64,000 nt of DNA from Selaginella moellendorffii (Eukaryota > Streptophyta > Lycopodiopsida > Selaginellales > Selaginellaceae), in assembly GCF_000143415.4 (NCBI RefSeq), contig NW_003314375.1:63369-127368 (forward strand). Reading direction: 5' to 3'. Below the pieces are notes generated by a model. The model was given only the letters and a program-made list of their open reading frames with translations. It searched no databases and was not told where the DNA came from. Position 1 is the stretch's first letter. Each line of letters opens with the position of its first letter. Shown in pieces: positions 34,917 through 45,456 of this stretch. The position numbers and the translations under genes were made by a program.

Positions 34917-35556
34917 AAGGCGAGTGTACTCAGCAGATGGATACAAAGTCTCGAATAAAGTGCCGCTGTTCTGGACTAGATCTAGGAAATGCCAATAGGA
35001 ATTTGGCCCTACCATCACGAACGCTCCATGTTTCGTCGGCCAAGTTTCTTTCGTGCCCAAGAAAAGGCCTCGATTGCAACATGCAGGAACGTCCCCAAGC
35101 CCGTGTAAATGCAATCGCTCACTCGTTTCCACCCTGGAGAAAGTGGAAGGGCCTGCTCAGTCAATAGTAACTGTTGACTTTGGTCGTGCACGAGAGCGTA
35201 TGAATGTGCTTTATTTTTTCTCTTGTTGCGGCCTTCTGGACTGTGCCGCCAAATAGGGAGAAACCATATTCTTCCTTTGGAATTTCGTATTTTGTTGGAA
35301 TACATCCCTGCCTATTAGTGTTTTTGTGTAGGCAGTAGCTTCTCTGCTTCAGAAAAGATGAGCCGGTTTGGAGAAATCAAACGCGGCATCTGGCTATAGA
35401 GAGAACGTTCCATTCTAAAACTTTATGTGTCACGAGGAATTTTATTCTGGATGATGATGTCAGGTGACAAACATAAACAGTTTGGCATTTTCCTTGAACA
35501 TATGCTTGCAGCCTCCTAGAACTGCGCTGCTCGATCTACCAATTCTCGTAAGGAAT

Positions 35557-35628
35557 GGGGCATTCCGAGAATTGAACTCGGGACCTCTCGCACCCTAAGC
35601 GAGAATCATACCACTAGACCAAATGCCC
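35557..35628 (-). tRNA. tRNA-Pro (AGG)
   Basis: A 72-nt cloverleaf on the minus strand. The acceptor stem GGGCATT pairs with AATGCCC, with discriminator C. The D-arm contains an A box (TGGTCTAGTGG). The anticodon stem TCTCGC/GCGAGA encloses loop TTAGGGT with anticodon AGG, and the T-arm B box is GTTCAATTC. No intron. No run of four Ts is seen within about 40 bases of the 3' end on the transcribed strand, so a pol III terminator is not obvious. The trailer is complementary to the T-arm. Confidence 0.93.
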
Positions 35629-35819
35629 ATTAGTCAGCGAAATTTCCATGTTTTCCGTACGGATGATTGAACAAAAAAAAATGCATCAGCATCAGAATAT
35701 TGTGGGGCGTTGCCCTCTCAGGTACGTTTTTGTCCCGAGGATTTGGGCGCTCTAAAATGAAATGCGAGCTGCGCGGGTGTTCTTCACAGTGTTTCTCCTC
35801 TCTTCTCTTCTAGCCTGTC

Positions 35820-36160
35820 GAGAATGGCGAGATGCATGGAGGATTTGGGTGTTCCATGGCGAGGATTTATGACGCGGGCGTTCTTCCACAGTGTTTCTCC
35901 CCTTCTCAGCATGTCGAGGACGGCGAGACTGGCGAGCATGGCGAAGCAAGACATTATGACGCGGGCTCCTGGGCCCGGCATCTGGCGAGAGATGGCACAG
36001 AATGGCGACGATTTGGGCGTCCTGGCCATGGCGAGGCAGGCCAGGCGTTCTTGGGCGAAGATCTGGGGGTTCTTCCAGTGTTTCTCCTCTTATCGAGAAC
36101 AACGAGTTGCATGGCAAATGGCAAGGACTTCGACGCTCTGAGCTTGATTGTTTGGAGATG
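35820..36160. repeat. Degenerate GC-rich repeat cluster (gcgaggatttgggcg units)
   Basis: Repeated variants of atggcgaggatttgggcgtt, cacagtgtttctcc and catgtcgagaatggcgaga occur several times at irregular spacing. One unit also occurs at 29640-29760 and at 35735-35830. The frames are broken, so this looks like expansion and decay of a short exon-like segment rather than a coding array. Confidence 0.6.
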
Positions 36161-36169
36161 GCGGTGAGC

Positions 36170-37680
36170 GAAGGGAGCCAAGATCTCTCTTGGAAATGGC
36201 AGAACAAAGCACTGTGAGGTTTCGGGTGTCTTCCCCGAAGACGTTGCATTTGGAACGCGCCTTTCTTCTCGGCGTTGAAGAAACCGCATTAGAACAAGGA
36301 CCTTGGAGCGGGAACAGTTCAGATGTCTGATGGCGACTGACATGGATTACCGGGCTTTGACCGCGAGGGACAAACGCTCTGGGAACAACCGGCCATTGAC
36401 CCTGGCGACTGACAACAAGACTGGGATCCTCTGACTTATGATCCCTTAGCCCATAAATACCTCACACAGCCAGCTCAGAGCAAGAGTTGTTGCAATTCTT
36501 CTGGCCGGGAGTCGAGCCACTGGAGGCAGCCGTGATCCAGTCGACCCAAGCTGCAACCTGTGAAGGAAATCTAAATACGTCTCACTTCTACAAAGCCAAA
36601 GGTACTCAGCAAGAAGAGATACGTGAATCCCACGCTGTCCGGCGACGACTCTTGTCAGTGTTGGCGAGTCGGATATAACGACCTCGTCTACCGTTCGTTC
36701 TTCCCGGTCAGAGCTCCGGGGTGATCCAAAACGTAAGCAGCCACTTCTCTGAGAGCGGCAATGGTCCCTCTCTTCAGTCCTTCGCCATATTGTGGACAGT
36801 GGCAGCCTCTCGGATTGTTCCCGCCAATCGATTGATCCAGCATGATGCAGTCCCGGGAGAGAATAGCTTGGCATTGATCTCCCTGAGGATTTCCAGCTCG
36901 AGAACGAGTGTTGGGTCGTTTCCTTTGTGGGGCTCGTCTCTTTGCTGCGAATGGATTTGTCGAGAAAGAGAGCGCTCGGTTGTGTGTGGAAAAAGCATGG
37001 CCTCAGTCTGAGGGCTCTCTTTTTATTTGGTGTGTTCATCATCCATAGCAAGCTCTCTCTACAGAGCGTTTATCAATGGTGACTACCATTGTACAAAGAG
37101 GGCTCTGATCGAGATTAGAGTCTGGGGTGGGCTGCCAGCCAGAGATCCAATCACGTGCCAACTACATACTGTGGCAGGTTTTCTTGCCACGATGTGGACC
37201 TCGGCATCGTCTTCCAGGAGAGAGTCCTCGGTCAATCAGACCTCTCAAGATCTTCATCCTACTGACTTTCACTCTCTCCTCCAGGTTTTGCTCTTGAAGA
37301 AACTACATAACCACCTGCAACAAGAATATGTAATGTAGATCACAAATGTCCATCTTGGACCTTTCTTAGAGAGCTTGGAAGCTCCAATTGCCACCCCATT
37401 GGCTACACAGTTGGAGCCACAGGGAGACGATCAACCTGCACAGCGGCCACGCTACTGAATCCAAGAGAGTGAGTTTCACAATTGGCTACGCTCAACTGGG
37501 AATAATGTCTCGGCCACAGTGCCTCTTACAAGCAGCCAACTCGGGATTCCTGGTCCTGATAATGCACAGCCACAACGCCTACTGAATGCACTGGATCGTT
37601 TCTGCTCTCTCACTGGCCTAAACCTTGAGAACACTCAAAGTGGGAAAAGACGTCTTGGGTTACCCCGGTATGGAAGTGAA
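36170..37680. other. Unassigned sequence, possibly an LTR and coding debris
   Basis: Around 36460 a TATA-like cataaatacc is followed by a stretch without homology I recognise. The minus strand at 36774-36950 reads NDPTLVLELEILREINAKLF, a codon-like stretch of unknown family. The plus strand near 37260-37330 (TDFHSLLQV, KLHNHLQQ) resembles the N-terminal repeat of a PPR protein. The plus strand near 37580-37640 (LLNALDRFCSLTGLNLENTQ) resembles a LINE reverse transcriptase segment. All are weak. Confidence 0.25.
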
Positions 37681-37689
37681 GGCTCACTA

Positions 37690-38700
37690 CAAAAACATCA
37701 AGAGCTGGATTAGCATGAGGCTCCGACGATCACCTGGCAGGCCTTCGTCGAGCATCCTTTCAAACAACTCCCCGTGTCTTTCTCCATGAGCGAGCTCCAA
37801 GTCACCACGAGCTTCCTCCTTGCCAGTGACTCGCAGGATCGTCAAGGCAAGCGCACTTGCTGTAAAGACCCACAGAGAGCTCGCCACGTAAGTCCTGCCT
37901 TCCAGTCCATGCCTGCAAATCTTTGCATGGAGCTCTTTGCCAGCTTCTAGCATTGGCAGAGAAGGAAGAAGGCCAGGAAGTGAGAGAAGAGTTTGTGAAG
38001 CTAAGACAGCTTGAGCAAGGGATGGCTGTTCACTCCCAGTCTGGTAGGGATGTATGCCGAGTGTGCAAGTCTGAGCTGGTTTTCAATAGAATGAGGTGTA
38101 CTCTGGGCGGCACTTATCCTGGGATACGCCAGTGACGCAGTGATCGCTCTAGAGCTCGTTGAAATAATGCTGTCCAGCGGATGTCAGCCAAACTCTTGGA
38201 CTTTCATTGCGGCACTGGTCGCTTGTGAGCTTGTGCAGACCATCAAAGCAGTGACGAAGCTTCTTGGGTCTGGTCCTTGCAAGTGAAAACACAGGCATAG
38301 AGCCTCCTCGCTCTCTCTGTTTTGCACGTAATCCATCATCAGTGCGTTCCACAGCACTATGTCCGGATGTAAGATCTTCTCAAAGACTGCTCGAGCATTA
38401 GCTTAGGCTCCCACATGTCATGCACATGTCAACCAACAAATTTGTCCGACTCAAAACCCACACTTGCAAGCCTGATGGTGACGAGGCATATAGACAAGCT
38501 TTCCATAGTACCTGTTGCTTCCTCTTCGGCTCCCAAGCTCAAGCATGTCATTGAAACGGCAATGTAAGTCCCTTTGTGCTAGCCTCCATCCTGCTAAACA
38601 GCTCTAGAGCTGACTCATCATCCCCAGACTCCACATATCCCTATATCACAGCGTTTCATAGCATCATATCTCAGTGCCGGTTGTTCTCAACTTGAGAGCC
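37690..38700. pseudogene. PPR protein debris
   Basis: Pieces typical of plant pentatricopeptide repeat proteins occur on both strands. Minus: AGKELHAKICRHGLEGRTYV near 37940, LWNALMMDYVQNRESEEALC near 38350, and WNAVI-GYVESGDDESALEL with FSRMEAST near 38640. Plus: ALELVEIMLSSGCQPNSWTF with IAALVAC at about 38150-38230. Stops and frameshifts interrupt every piece, and the strand switches imply rearrangement. Confidence 0.6.
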
Positions 38701-38773
38701 CACTGCATCTGGAGTACATGTCCATCAGCGAGCTCACCACAGACATTTCTGATCCAAATCCCAAACCCTTTGG

Positions 38774-39280
38774 GACAACCCAAACAAACTCTGAAGAACA
38801 AAGCGACAGCTCCAAGGATCAGTCAGGATCAGAAGGAGAAACTCCCAGCAAGAAACCGAAGCCAGCATCTCAACAATCAGGCTCAGCTCACTCTAGCAAC
38901 ACTAGCTCCAGCAACAAACACTCCAACGATTCAACTCTACTTTGCCGCTGCCTCACACGCAACACACCAGCGAATCCAGGTCGAAAGCTGCTGCTTTGAG
39001 AGCACCTCATCATCAGCGACAATGAAGACAACTCACACCAGCTTCCACACTCACCCCAGCACTTGGATCCACTCGAATCAGCCCCAAAACTGACAACTTC
39101 TCACCAACAACTCAACATCTCCAAAGGAAAACGTTAGCTGCTCACCTAGAACTCGGTTTCTCCACCAGCTGAGAACGTTATTCTCACCGCCCCGACCCCC
39201 TTGACACGCTCCACGAAGGAAAACATCAACTACCTTTGCCGATCACTCACAGAACACAGAACCATGCCTCCTCAAGCAAG
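38774..39280 (+). repeat. Inverted repeat, left arm (ORF3-family C-terminal sequence)
   Basis: From caacccaaacaaactctgaa to about ccatgcctcctcaagcaa. It is the reverse complement of 39454-39957 with scattered substitutions. It contains a frame reading TQTNSEEQSDSSKDQSGSEG, the low-complexity region that follows the conserved domain in the ORF3-family gene on the minus strand. The spacer between the arms is about 175 bases. Confidence 0.85.
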
Positions 39281-39453
39281 TGGTGTGGTCGGTCCAGATT
39301 CTTTGAGGTGGTTGGAGATGAGCGTTTTGGATTAATGCTGGATGAACGGCTCAGATGTGGCACTGAAATTAATGTATCAGTTGAACGGCCTAAATCTTCC
39401 GCTTGAAATTTTGTTGAAGGGGTGGAATTTTTGCTGATGCTGGTTGCAGCATT

Positions 39454-39957
39454 TGCTGGAGGACGCATGGTTGCGTGTTCTACGAGTGATCAGCTAAGGT
39501 ATTCGATGTTTTTTATCGTGGAGCGTGTCAAGGGGCTGGGATGGTGAGAATGACGTTCTCAGATGGTGGAGAAACCGAGTCCTGGGCTATCAGCTGGCAT
39601 TTTCCTTTGGAGATGTTGAGTTGTTGGTGAGAAGTTGCTGGTTTTGGGGCTAATTCAAGTGGATCTGGGTGCTGGGGTGAATGTGGAAGCTGGTGTGAGT
39701 TGTTTTCATTGTCGCTGATGACGAGGTGCTCTCAGAGCAGCAGCTTTCAAGCTGGATTCGCTGGTGTGTTGTGTGTGAGGCAGCGGCAAAGTAGAGTTGA
39801 ATCATTGGAGTGTTTGCTGCTGGAGCTGGTGTTGCTGGAGTGAGCTGAGCCTGATTGTTGAGATGCTGGCTTCAGTTTCTCGCTGGGAGTTTCTCCTTCT
39901 GATCCTGACTGATCCTCGGAGCTGTCACTTTGTTCTTCAGAGTTTGTTTGGGTTGTC
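39454..39957 (-). repeat. Inverted repeat, right arm
   Basis: Reverse complement of 38774-39280. This arm is the continuous 3' part of the minus-strand ORF3-family gene interrupted at 40134/50931, so it is probably the source and the left arm an inverted duplicate. Confidence 0.85.
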
Positions 39958-40134
39958 CACGGTTGCTTGTTGGGAAGAGCTTGGTGTAGAGCTACTAGCA
40001 CTGGGAACATTAATGTCCGCATGGTTTTCTTGTTCAGTGTGGTGAGGATGGCACGGTCGAGAAGCTTGAGAAGGAGCTCATGGAGATGATGAGCCACATT
40101 CACACATTCGCCATTGAGTAGAGCTCCGTAGACC
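39770..40134 (-). pseudogene. ORF3-family gene, 3' part (split by gypsy insertion)
   Basis: The minus strand reads GALLNGECVNVAHHLHELLL, then MRTLMFPVLVALHQALPNKQ and PWTTQTNSEEQSDSSEDQSG. It aligns collinearly with the element's own ORF3 (RGERVNVTSHLNTMLAKQL; ISTVIFPMLIALHAAHPDKQ; PWSTSSSTEHS). It continues the reading frame that enters from 50931 once the element and one agacc are removed. After the acidic Ser/Gln-rich region the frame is lost in further stops. Confidence 0.85.
40130..40134. repeat. Target-site duplication, left (agacc)
   Basis: The five bases before the 5' LTR equal the five bases after the 3' LTR at 50931-50935, as expected for Ty3/gypsy integration. Confidence 0.92.
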
Positions 40135-40509
40135 TGGAAACCTCCCCTAACACATGCACGCCCAGGAGCAGCTACACTCACGACTGAAAGCCAGGTTCAA
40201 ACGGCTACTAGTTTATTTTCTCTATTCTAGGCATATGCTGGCGGTTAGAACCGCCAACAGGAGAGTGGTTTTGAGAGACCCCAGCGCAACTAGGGTTCCC
40301 CATCTCCTTTCCCATTCCATTGTACTTCAAGACTCCTGAATCGCACCCCCCTATTTGCATTATCTTTGACTTGAGTCTCTCTCCCCGCCGATCCACCACT
40401 TCTTTCACCCCTCCTCAGCTGGCGACCTCTGGAGATCAGGCGCCAGTTCTCAGATTGAGTTCTAGCGGTAGCAGCATTCTCATCCATCTCCGAATTTTCC
40501 CAGTAAACA
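40135..40509 (+). repeat. 5' LTR
   Basis: TGGAAACC...AGTAAACA, 375 bases. Differences from the 3' LTR: aaccgcc/aactgcc, gcgcaact/gcgcagct and tctcatcc/tctcttcc. Confidence 0.95.
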
Positions 40510-40511
40510 TT

Positions 40512-40529
40512 TGGCGACCACGGTGGGAT
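40512..40529 (+). promoter_or_regulatory. Primer binding site (probably tRNA-Arg)
   Basis: tggcgaccacggtgggat, two bases after the 5' LTR. Its complement ends in CGCCA and resembles the 3' end of a plant tRNA-Arg; the isoacceptor is not verified. Confidence 0.6.
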
Positions 40530-40635
40530 GGATCGCTGAGAGAGATCAAGGAACGAGAACCTGGTAACCATTTGCATTTTTCGAAATTTTCTTGTTTGCA
40601 GAGATTCAAGACCACTCTTTCTCTCCACATCGAGT

Positions 40636-41541
40636 ATGCCACCACCAACATGGGTACCCGGAACACGCCTCGCTGCAGCGACCACTAGAGGAAGAAAACT
40701 ACACCAGCAAATTTTCGAAGAAATTAAAGATCTTTCAACTAGACCTCCTAGCGCTCTATCCGAATGAGGAGAAGAAGACCTTTGCAATCAACCCCAACAT
40801 CAGCACCGAACTCTTCACCGGCCAGCATCGAGGAACCGACAGCAAACCCGAGCATCTCCTCCGAGATCTTCTCCGACCAGCAATCTGAGAGCCCAACTCC
40901 GAATTCGAGCAGAAGAACACCGGCTGCAAGCCAGAGAACTCGCCGGCAGAGCCTCCGAACTCTTCTCCGACAACAGCTCTGCTTTACCGACTAGACAAAA
41001 GAACAGCAAGAATTCCGGCAACAGATCTTCCCGACCAACGCTTCTTCCACACATCAGCCGCACGTTCTCCTACGACGAGCCTCCGACACTCTATCCCGGC
41101 ATCGGCCAAGTCACCGAAGGAAAGCTCCCGAATGCACCAACAATCTTCCGACAGACTCTCCGACTGAGCACCCAAACCAGCACTGAGGACATCATCCGAC
41201 GACGACACGACGCTAATCTCCACGCTGCCAAGACTCTGTTCGACCACGCCATCGAGTACGCCGGCCTAGAGACCATTGACGGCGAAATTGGGTCTGATCA
41301 CCCCAACCAGTCCGACTATCCAAAACTCTTCGTCGAGCTTCATCTCGGCACCGGCACCTGGAAGACCAGCCTACACTCAGCACCTCGTCTCAACAAATCG
41401 ATTGGAGACTCCACCGACAAGCCCAAGCCGAAGAAAGAAACGAAGAAGAAACTCCTGGAGTACGACTGCTACCCACTTCCGGACGAGTTTTCCTCTGAGC
41501 GCCCGAACACCAGCCCAGACGACTCATCGCCACCCAGTTGA
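40636..41541 (+). CDS. Leader ORF upstream of gag (one internal stop)
   Basis: From the ATG at 40636 (MPPPTWVPGTRLAAATTRGR) the frame stays open to TGA at 41539 except for one TGA at 40765-40767, where an Arg CGA codon fits the context (SE-R-GEE). The product would be Arg/Ser/Pro-rich, then more ordered (PTLYPGIGQVTEGKLPNAPT; FDHAIEYAGLETIDGE). No known domain recognised. A frame change near 41500 would join it to the following gag frame. Probably the N-terminal part of a long gag or a separate leader protein. Confidence 0.5.
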
Positions 41542-43427
41542 ACTATGATCCTGCCCAACAAGAGTGGACCGACTATGAGAAGTTCTACAGCATAGTAACC
41601 CTTAGAAGATTATACAATAGCTACTGCCGAAGACTAGCTTCGAAGCTCCAGGCCCGAAGATATTTCCGGAGCCTTAAGATTATCATTGACACCGATTCGA
41701 CATTCAGCCAGATACCCGACAACATCACCGACAACCAAGTCAAGAGTTTGATGAAGACCTTCATCCCCGAGATACCAACATCCAAGATAGTTTTAGTGTA
41801 CAAGAACCCACGGCCGAAAAGAGCCGCATGAACAAGCCGAGGAAAGCAGCCAGCAAACAACAAGAAGACACCGAAAGACTTCAACGACACCTCCAGCGAG
41901 AGTTGAAGAGACTAGAGAAAGAGAGAAAAGAAAATGCCACGCAGTGGTCCCACTTTGTACAAAGAGAAAGGTACATTACTGATGAATTGTTTCCCAAAAT
42001 TGCAGCCGGCGAAGATGCCGGAAGGATTTTAGAAGGCTACCAGAATTTTAGGACACCACCTGCTTCTCCGACTGCAGCACCGGAGAACCCACCAGAAACC
42101 CAGCCGGAAGTTCAGCACACTCCCCAGCACAGCTTCCACAACCCACTCTTCCGAGGACAAACCGACCCAAGAACTTATTTCTCCTGGACTGTACCGACAG
42201 CTTCACCAGCAGTCCTCGGCACACTGTTTTCGACGCCAGTATCAGCTTCTACCTCGACCACACCGTTCGCCTCCGCACCAGACTTCTACAACTTCCAGCA
42301 ACAACCAGACTCCCCGACGCTCAACTCAGTCGAATATGGCCTCCGACCGATATACATTGTTGACCCAGACGATCGACCAGCACATCACCAGCAATACGAG
42401 TTCGGCCAATCCTCCAAATACACACTTGACCAACTTTTCGACCAGACGTTCAGCAGACCCCACCAACAACCAGAACCAGACATCGATCTTCAGCAACCGG
42501 ACTTACAGGTAATACTCCGACAATCCTCTCCGGAGACCTTGCTGAAGCCTGCCGGAGAACATCTGCTACCATCAACATCAACACTGCCACCACAGAACAC
42601 TCCACTAACTACTTCGTCAAATGTCCCGCCAAACACTCCACCAAACACTCTGCCACACAGTCTACCAGACATTCCCCCAGACATCATCACCATGACAATG
42701 GTACTCCCTAACACGGTCATCGGCAAGCTTGTCACCTACCCACAATTCAAAGGGAAGAAGACCGAAGACCCAGAAAAGCACGTCATTCGCTTCAAGGAGG
42801 CCGCCCGAGTCAACGGCCAGCAAGACAACCTCGCATTCCTCTTCGGCTGCACCCTCAAAGGCCACGCCGGAGAATGGCTCCAGACGACCGACCCGAAACT
42901 CACCTTCGACGAGCTTACCAAAGCCTTCACCGACCACTTCAAGTCAGCACTCAGCCAGTCAGAGAAGCTTCAGAAGATACAGAACATCAAAATGCGTACT
43001 GGTGAAACTCTCGAAGAATACACTGAACGCTTCACCAAACACGCCAACCGCTGCAAGAGCTCTTCTACTGACATACTTTTATACCAGTGGTACATGTAGG
43101 GACTAGCTTCACACTTGAAGAAAGCTGCCACCAAAATCGACACCAGCGATTACAAGACTCTTTCCAAAGACTTGAAAGAAGTTCAAATCCGCCAACAAAC
43201 TGCCCGAGTTGATGAACCGGAAGACTTTGACTCCGAGGAAGATGAGGACGACCTCCTCGACAGCCTCACCAGCAAGTCCAAGGACAAAGTCGGCATCCGA
43301 AAGATCCAGAAGCTCCTCACCAAATTCACTGCATCCGGCAACAAATCCGACGTCCGAACCGGCGTCTGGTGCACAAAATGCAAGAATGAAGGACACTCAG
43401 CCACTGACTGCAAACTCCAGATCGTCA
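41538..43427 (+). CDS. Gag polyprotein (capsid and zinc knuckle), broken
   Basis: Two frames overlap at an ATGA (41828-41831). The first (41538-41831) reads YDPAQQEWTDYEKFYSIVTL. The second (from 41828) starts MNKPRKAASKQQEDTERLQR with a charged coiled-coil-like stretch. It has a long Pro/Thr/Gln-rich middle and then a retrotransposon gag capsid domain (FKEAARVNGQQDNLAFLFGC; GEWLQTTDPKLTFDELTKAF; MRTGETLEEYTERF). A TAG at 43097-43099 interrupts it in the same frame. It continues to a CCHC zinc knuckle CTKCKNEGHSATDC just before the assembly gap. The stop and the frame change make this copy defective. Confidence 0.85.
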
Positions 43428-44347
43428 NNNNNNNNNNNNNNNNNNNNNNNNNNNNNNNNNNNNNNNNNNNNNNNNNNNNNNNNNNNNNNNNNNNNNNNNN
43501 NNNNNNNNNNNNNNNNNNNNNNNNNNNNNNNNNNNNNNNNNNNNNNNNNNNNNNNNNNNNNNNNNNNNNNNNNNNNNNNNNNNNNNNNNNNNNNNNNNNN
43601 NNNNNNNNNNNNNNNNNNNNNNNNNNNNNNNNNNNNNNNNNNNNNNNNNNNNNNNNNNNNNNNNNNNNNNNNNNNNNNNNNNNNNNNNNNNNNNNNNNNN
43701 NNNNNNNNNNNNNNNNNNNNNNNNNNNNNNNNNNNNNNNNNNNNNNNNNNNNNNNNNNNNNNNNNNNNNNNNNNNNNNNNNNNNNNNNNNNNNNNNNNNN
43801 NNNNNNNNNNNNNNNNNNNNNNNNNNNNNNNNNNNNNNNNNNNNNNNNNNNNNNNNNNNNNNNNNNNNNNNNNNNNNNNNNNNNNNNNNNNNNNNNNNNN
43901 NNNNNNNNNNNNNNNNNNNNNNNNNNNNNNNNNNNNNNNNNNNNNNNNNNNNNNNNNNNNNNNNNNNNNNNNNNNNNNNNNNNNNNNNNNNNNNNNNNNN
44001 NNNNNNNNNNNNNNNNNNNNNNNNNNNNNNNNNNNNNNNNNNNNNNNNNNNNNNNNNNNNNNNNNNNNNNNNNNNNNNNNNNNNNNNNNNNNNNNNNNNN
44101 NNNNNNNNNNNNNNNNNNNNNNNNNNNNNNNNNNNNNNNNNNNNNNNNNNNNNNNNNNNNNNNNNNNNNNNNNNNNNNNNNNNNNNNNNNNNNNNNNNNN
44201 NNNNNNNNNNNNNNNNNNNNNNNNNNNNNNNNNNNNNNNNNNNNNNNNNNNNNNNNNNNNNNNNNNNNNNNNNNNNNNNNNNNNNNNNNNNNNNNNNNNN
44301 NNNNNNNNNNNNNNNNNNNNNNNNNNNNNNNNNNNNNNNNNNNNNNN
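43428..44347. other. Assembly gap (920 N)
   Basis: Run of N between the gag zinc knuckle and the protease. The gag frame and the pol frame differ on its two sides, so a frame change lies in or near the gap. Confidence 0.99.
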
Positions 44348-45456
44348 TATCTCGTCACCAACTGGTAAGTCTGACTAACCCTCCGGACACACCTCCAACG
44401 CACGCCCCAGCACTGAATACCAACAAGGACACTGTCGATGCCTTTCAAGCTGAGATACAACCCGGAGATTGCGACAATGAAGTTCCAACCATCGACCTCC
44501 GAATCGGCCGACACCAAGTCCGAGGAGCCATGCTTGACGGCGGCTCTGGCGTCAACATCATCGACGAGAGTCTCGTCAGACAAATCAACCTTGGTCCAGT
44601 TGAGCCAGCACCGTTTAACATCCGAATGGCCGACCACCGATCAGTCCGACCCCAAGGAATTATCCGGAATGTCATCACCAATATCAGAGGCATCAGAGTT
44701 CCAGTCAACTATGTCATCCTCAAGCTTCCGAAGGACTCCGACGGCTACGCAGTCCTCCTCGGACGCCCGTGGCTCAAACACGCTCGAGCAATGCACAACT
44801 GGTCGACCAACCAGATCTTCCTCCAAGGCCCGCAAGGTCCAGTAACAGTCTCGACAAACTCGTCGAAACACCTTCTGACGAACATCCGACCGGTTGACCT
44901 CGAAGACTATGACCTCAAAACCGGCCTCGACGACTATGAAGAACAGCAAATACTCCAAGCCTACCCCAACCTCGAACCCCTCGCCGAAATCGACATCTTT
45001 AGAGTAGCAGCCGACTTCAGCCGAGAGCGACCCCAGCTTACCGAAGCATTGAAGAACCCGACAACCAGAGACACTACCATCGCCACTCAGCCAGGATTCA
45101 TTGTCGACTCCGACCAGAAAGTCGCCTATGTCCCGACAATACCGACCAACCAACCTCTCGAGAAGATCAACCTTGCAACCGACCAGAATCAGCATCACAT
45201 CATCCTCGCCAAAGACATCTCTGAGAGTTTCCGGAACAAAGGCCTGAGACTCCTCCAGAAGAAAAAGCACTTGTTTGCTTGGAGCTACAAAGACCTGAAA
45301 GGAGTCTCACCAGACTTATGTCTGCACACCATCACCCTCCTCCCGGATGCCCGGCCGAAGCGACAGGCACCTTACCGGATGAACCCAAACCTCATGGAGC
45401 AAGTCAAGAAGGAGCTCAACAAACTCCTCGAGGTCGAATACATCTACCCGATCTAG
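44348..45456 (+). CDS. Pol: aspartic protease and pre-RT region
   Basis: The frame from about 44420 reads DTVDAFQAEIQP, then the retroviral-type protease: MLDGGSGVNIIDESLVRQ with the DGGSG active-site variant usual for some plant gypsy groups, IRMADHRSVRPQGIIRNVIT, and YAVLLGRPWLKHARAMHNWS. A linker follows (PNLEPLAEIDIFRVAADFSR; VSPDLCLHTITLLPDARPKR), then the start of RT (YRMNPNLMEQVKKELNKLLE). Ends at TAG 45454-45456, in frame with the RT that follows; CAG (Gln) is the expected codon. Confidence 0.88.

Larger units (their letters stand above)
34020..35830. repeat. Duplicated carbonic-anhydrase locus, copy 2
   Basis: Counterpart of 28380-29790, same orientation. It retains a better zinc-ligand exon but lacks the 5' exons of the carbonic anhydrase, and it has a tRNA gene near its distal end. 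Confidence 0.7.

Noticed and set aside
35015-35305. Minus-strand open frames next to carbonic anhydrase copy 2
   Set aside because: They do not continue the anhydrase family and show no domain; likely foreign or decayed sequence.
36446-37051. 201-codon minus-strand open frame
   Set aside because: Composition and lack of any family motif suggest a shadow of unassigned sequence; only one codon-like stretch (near 36774-36950, in another frame) looked protein-like.
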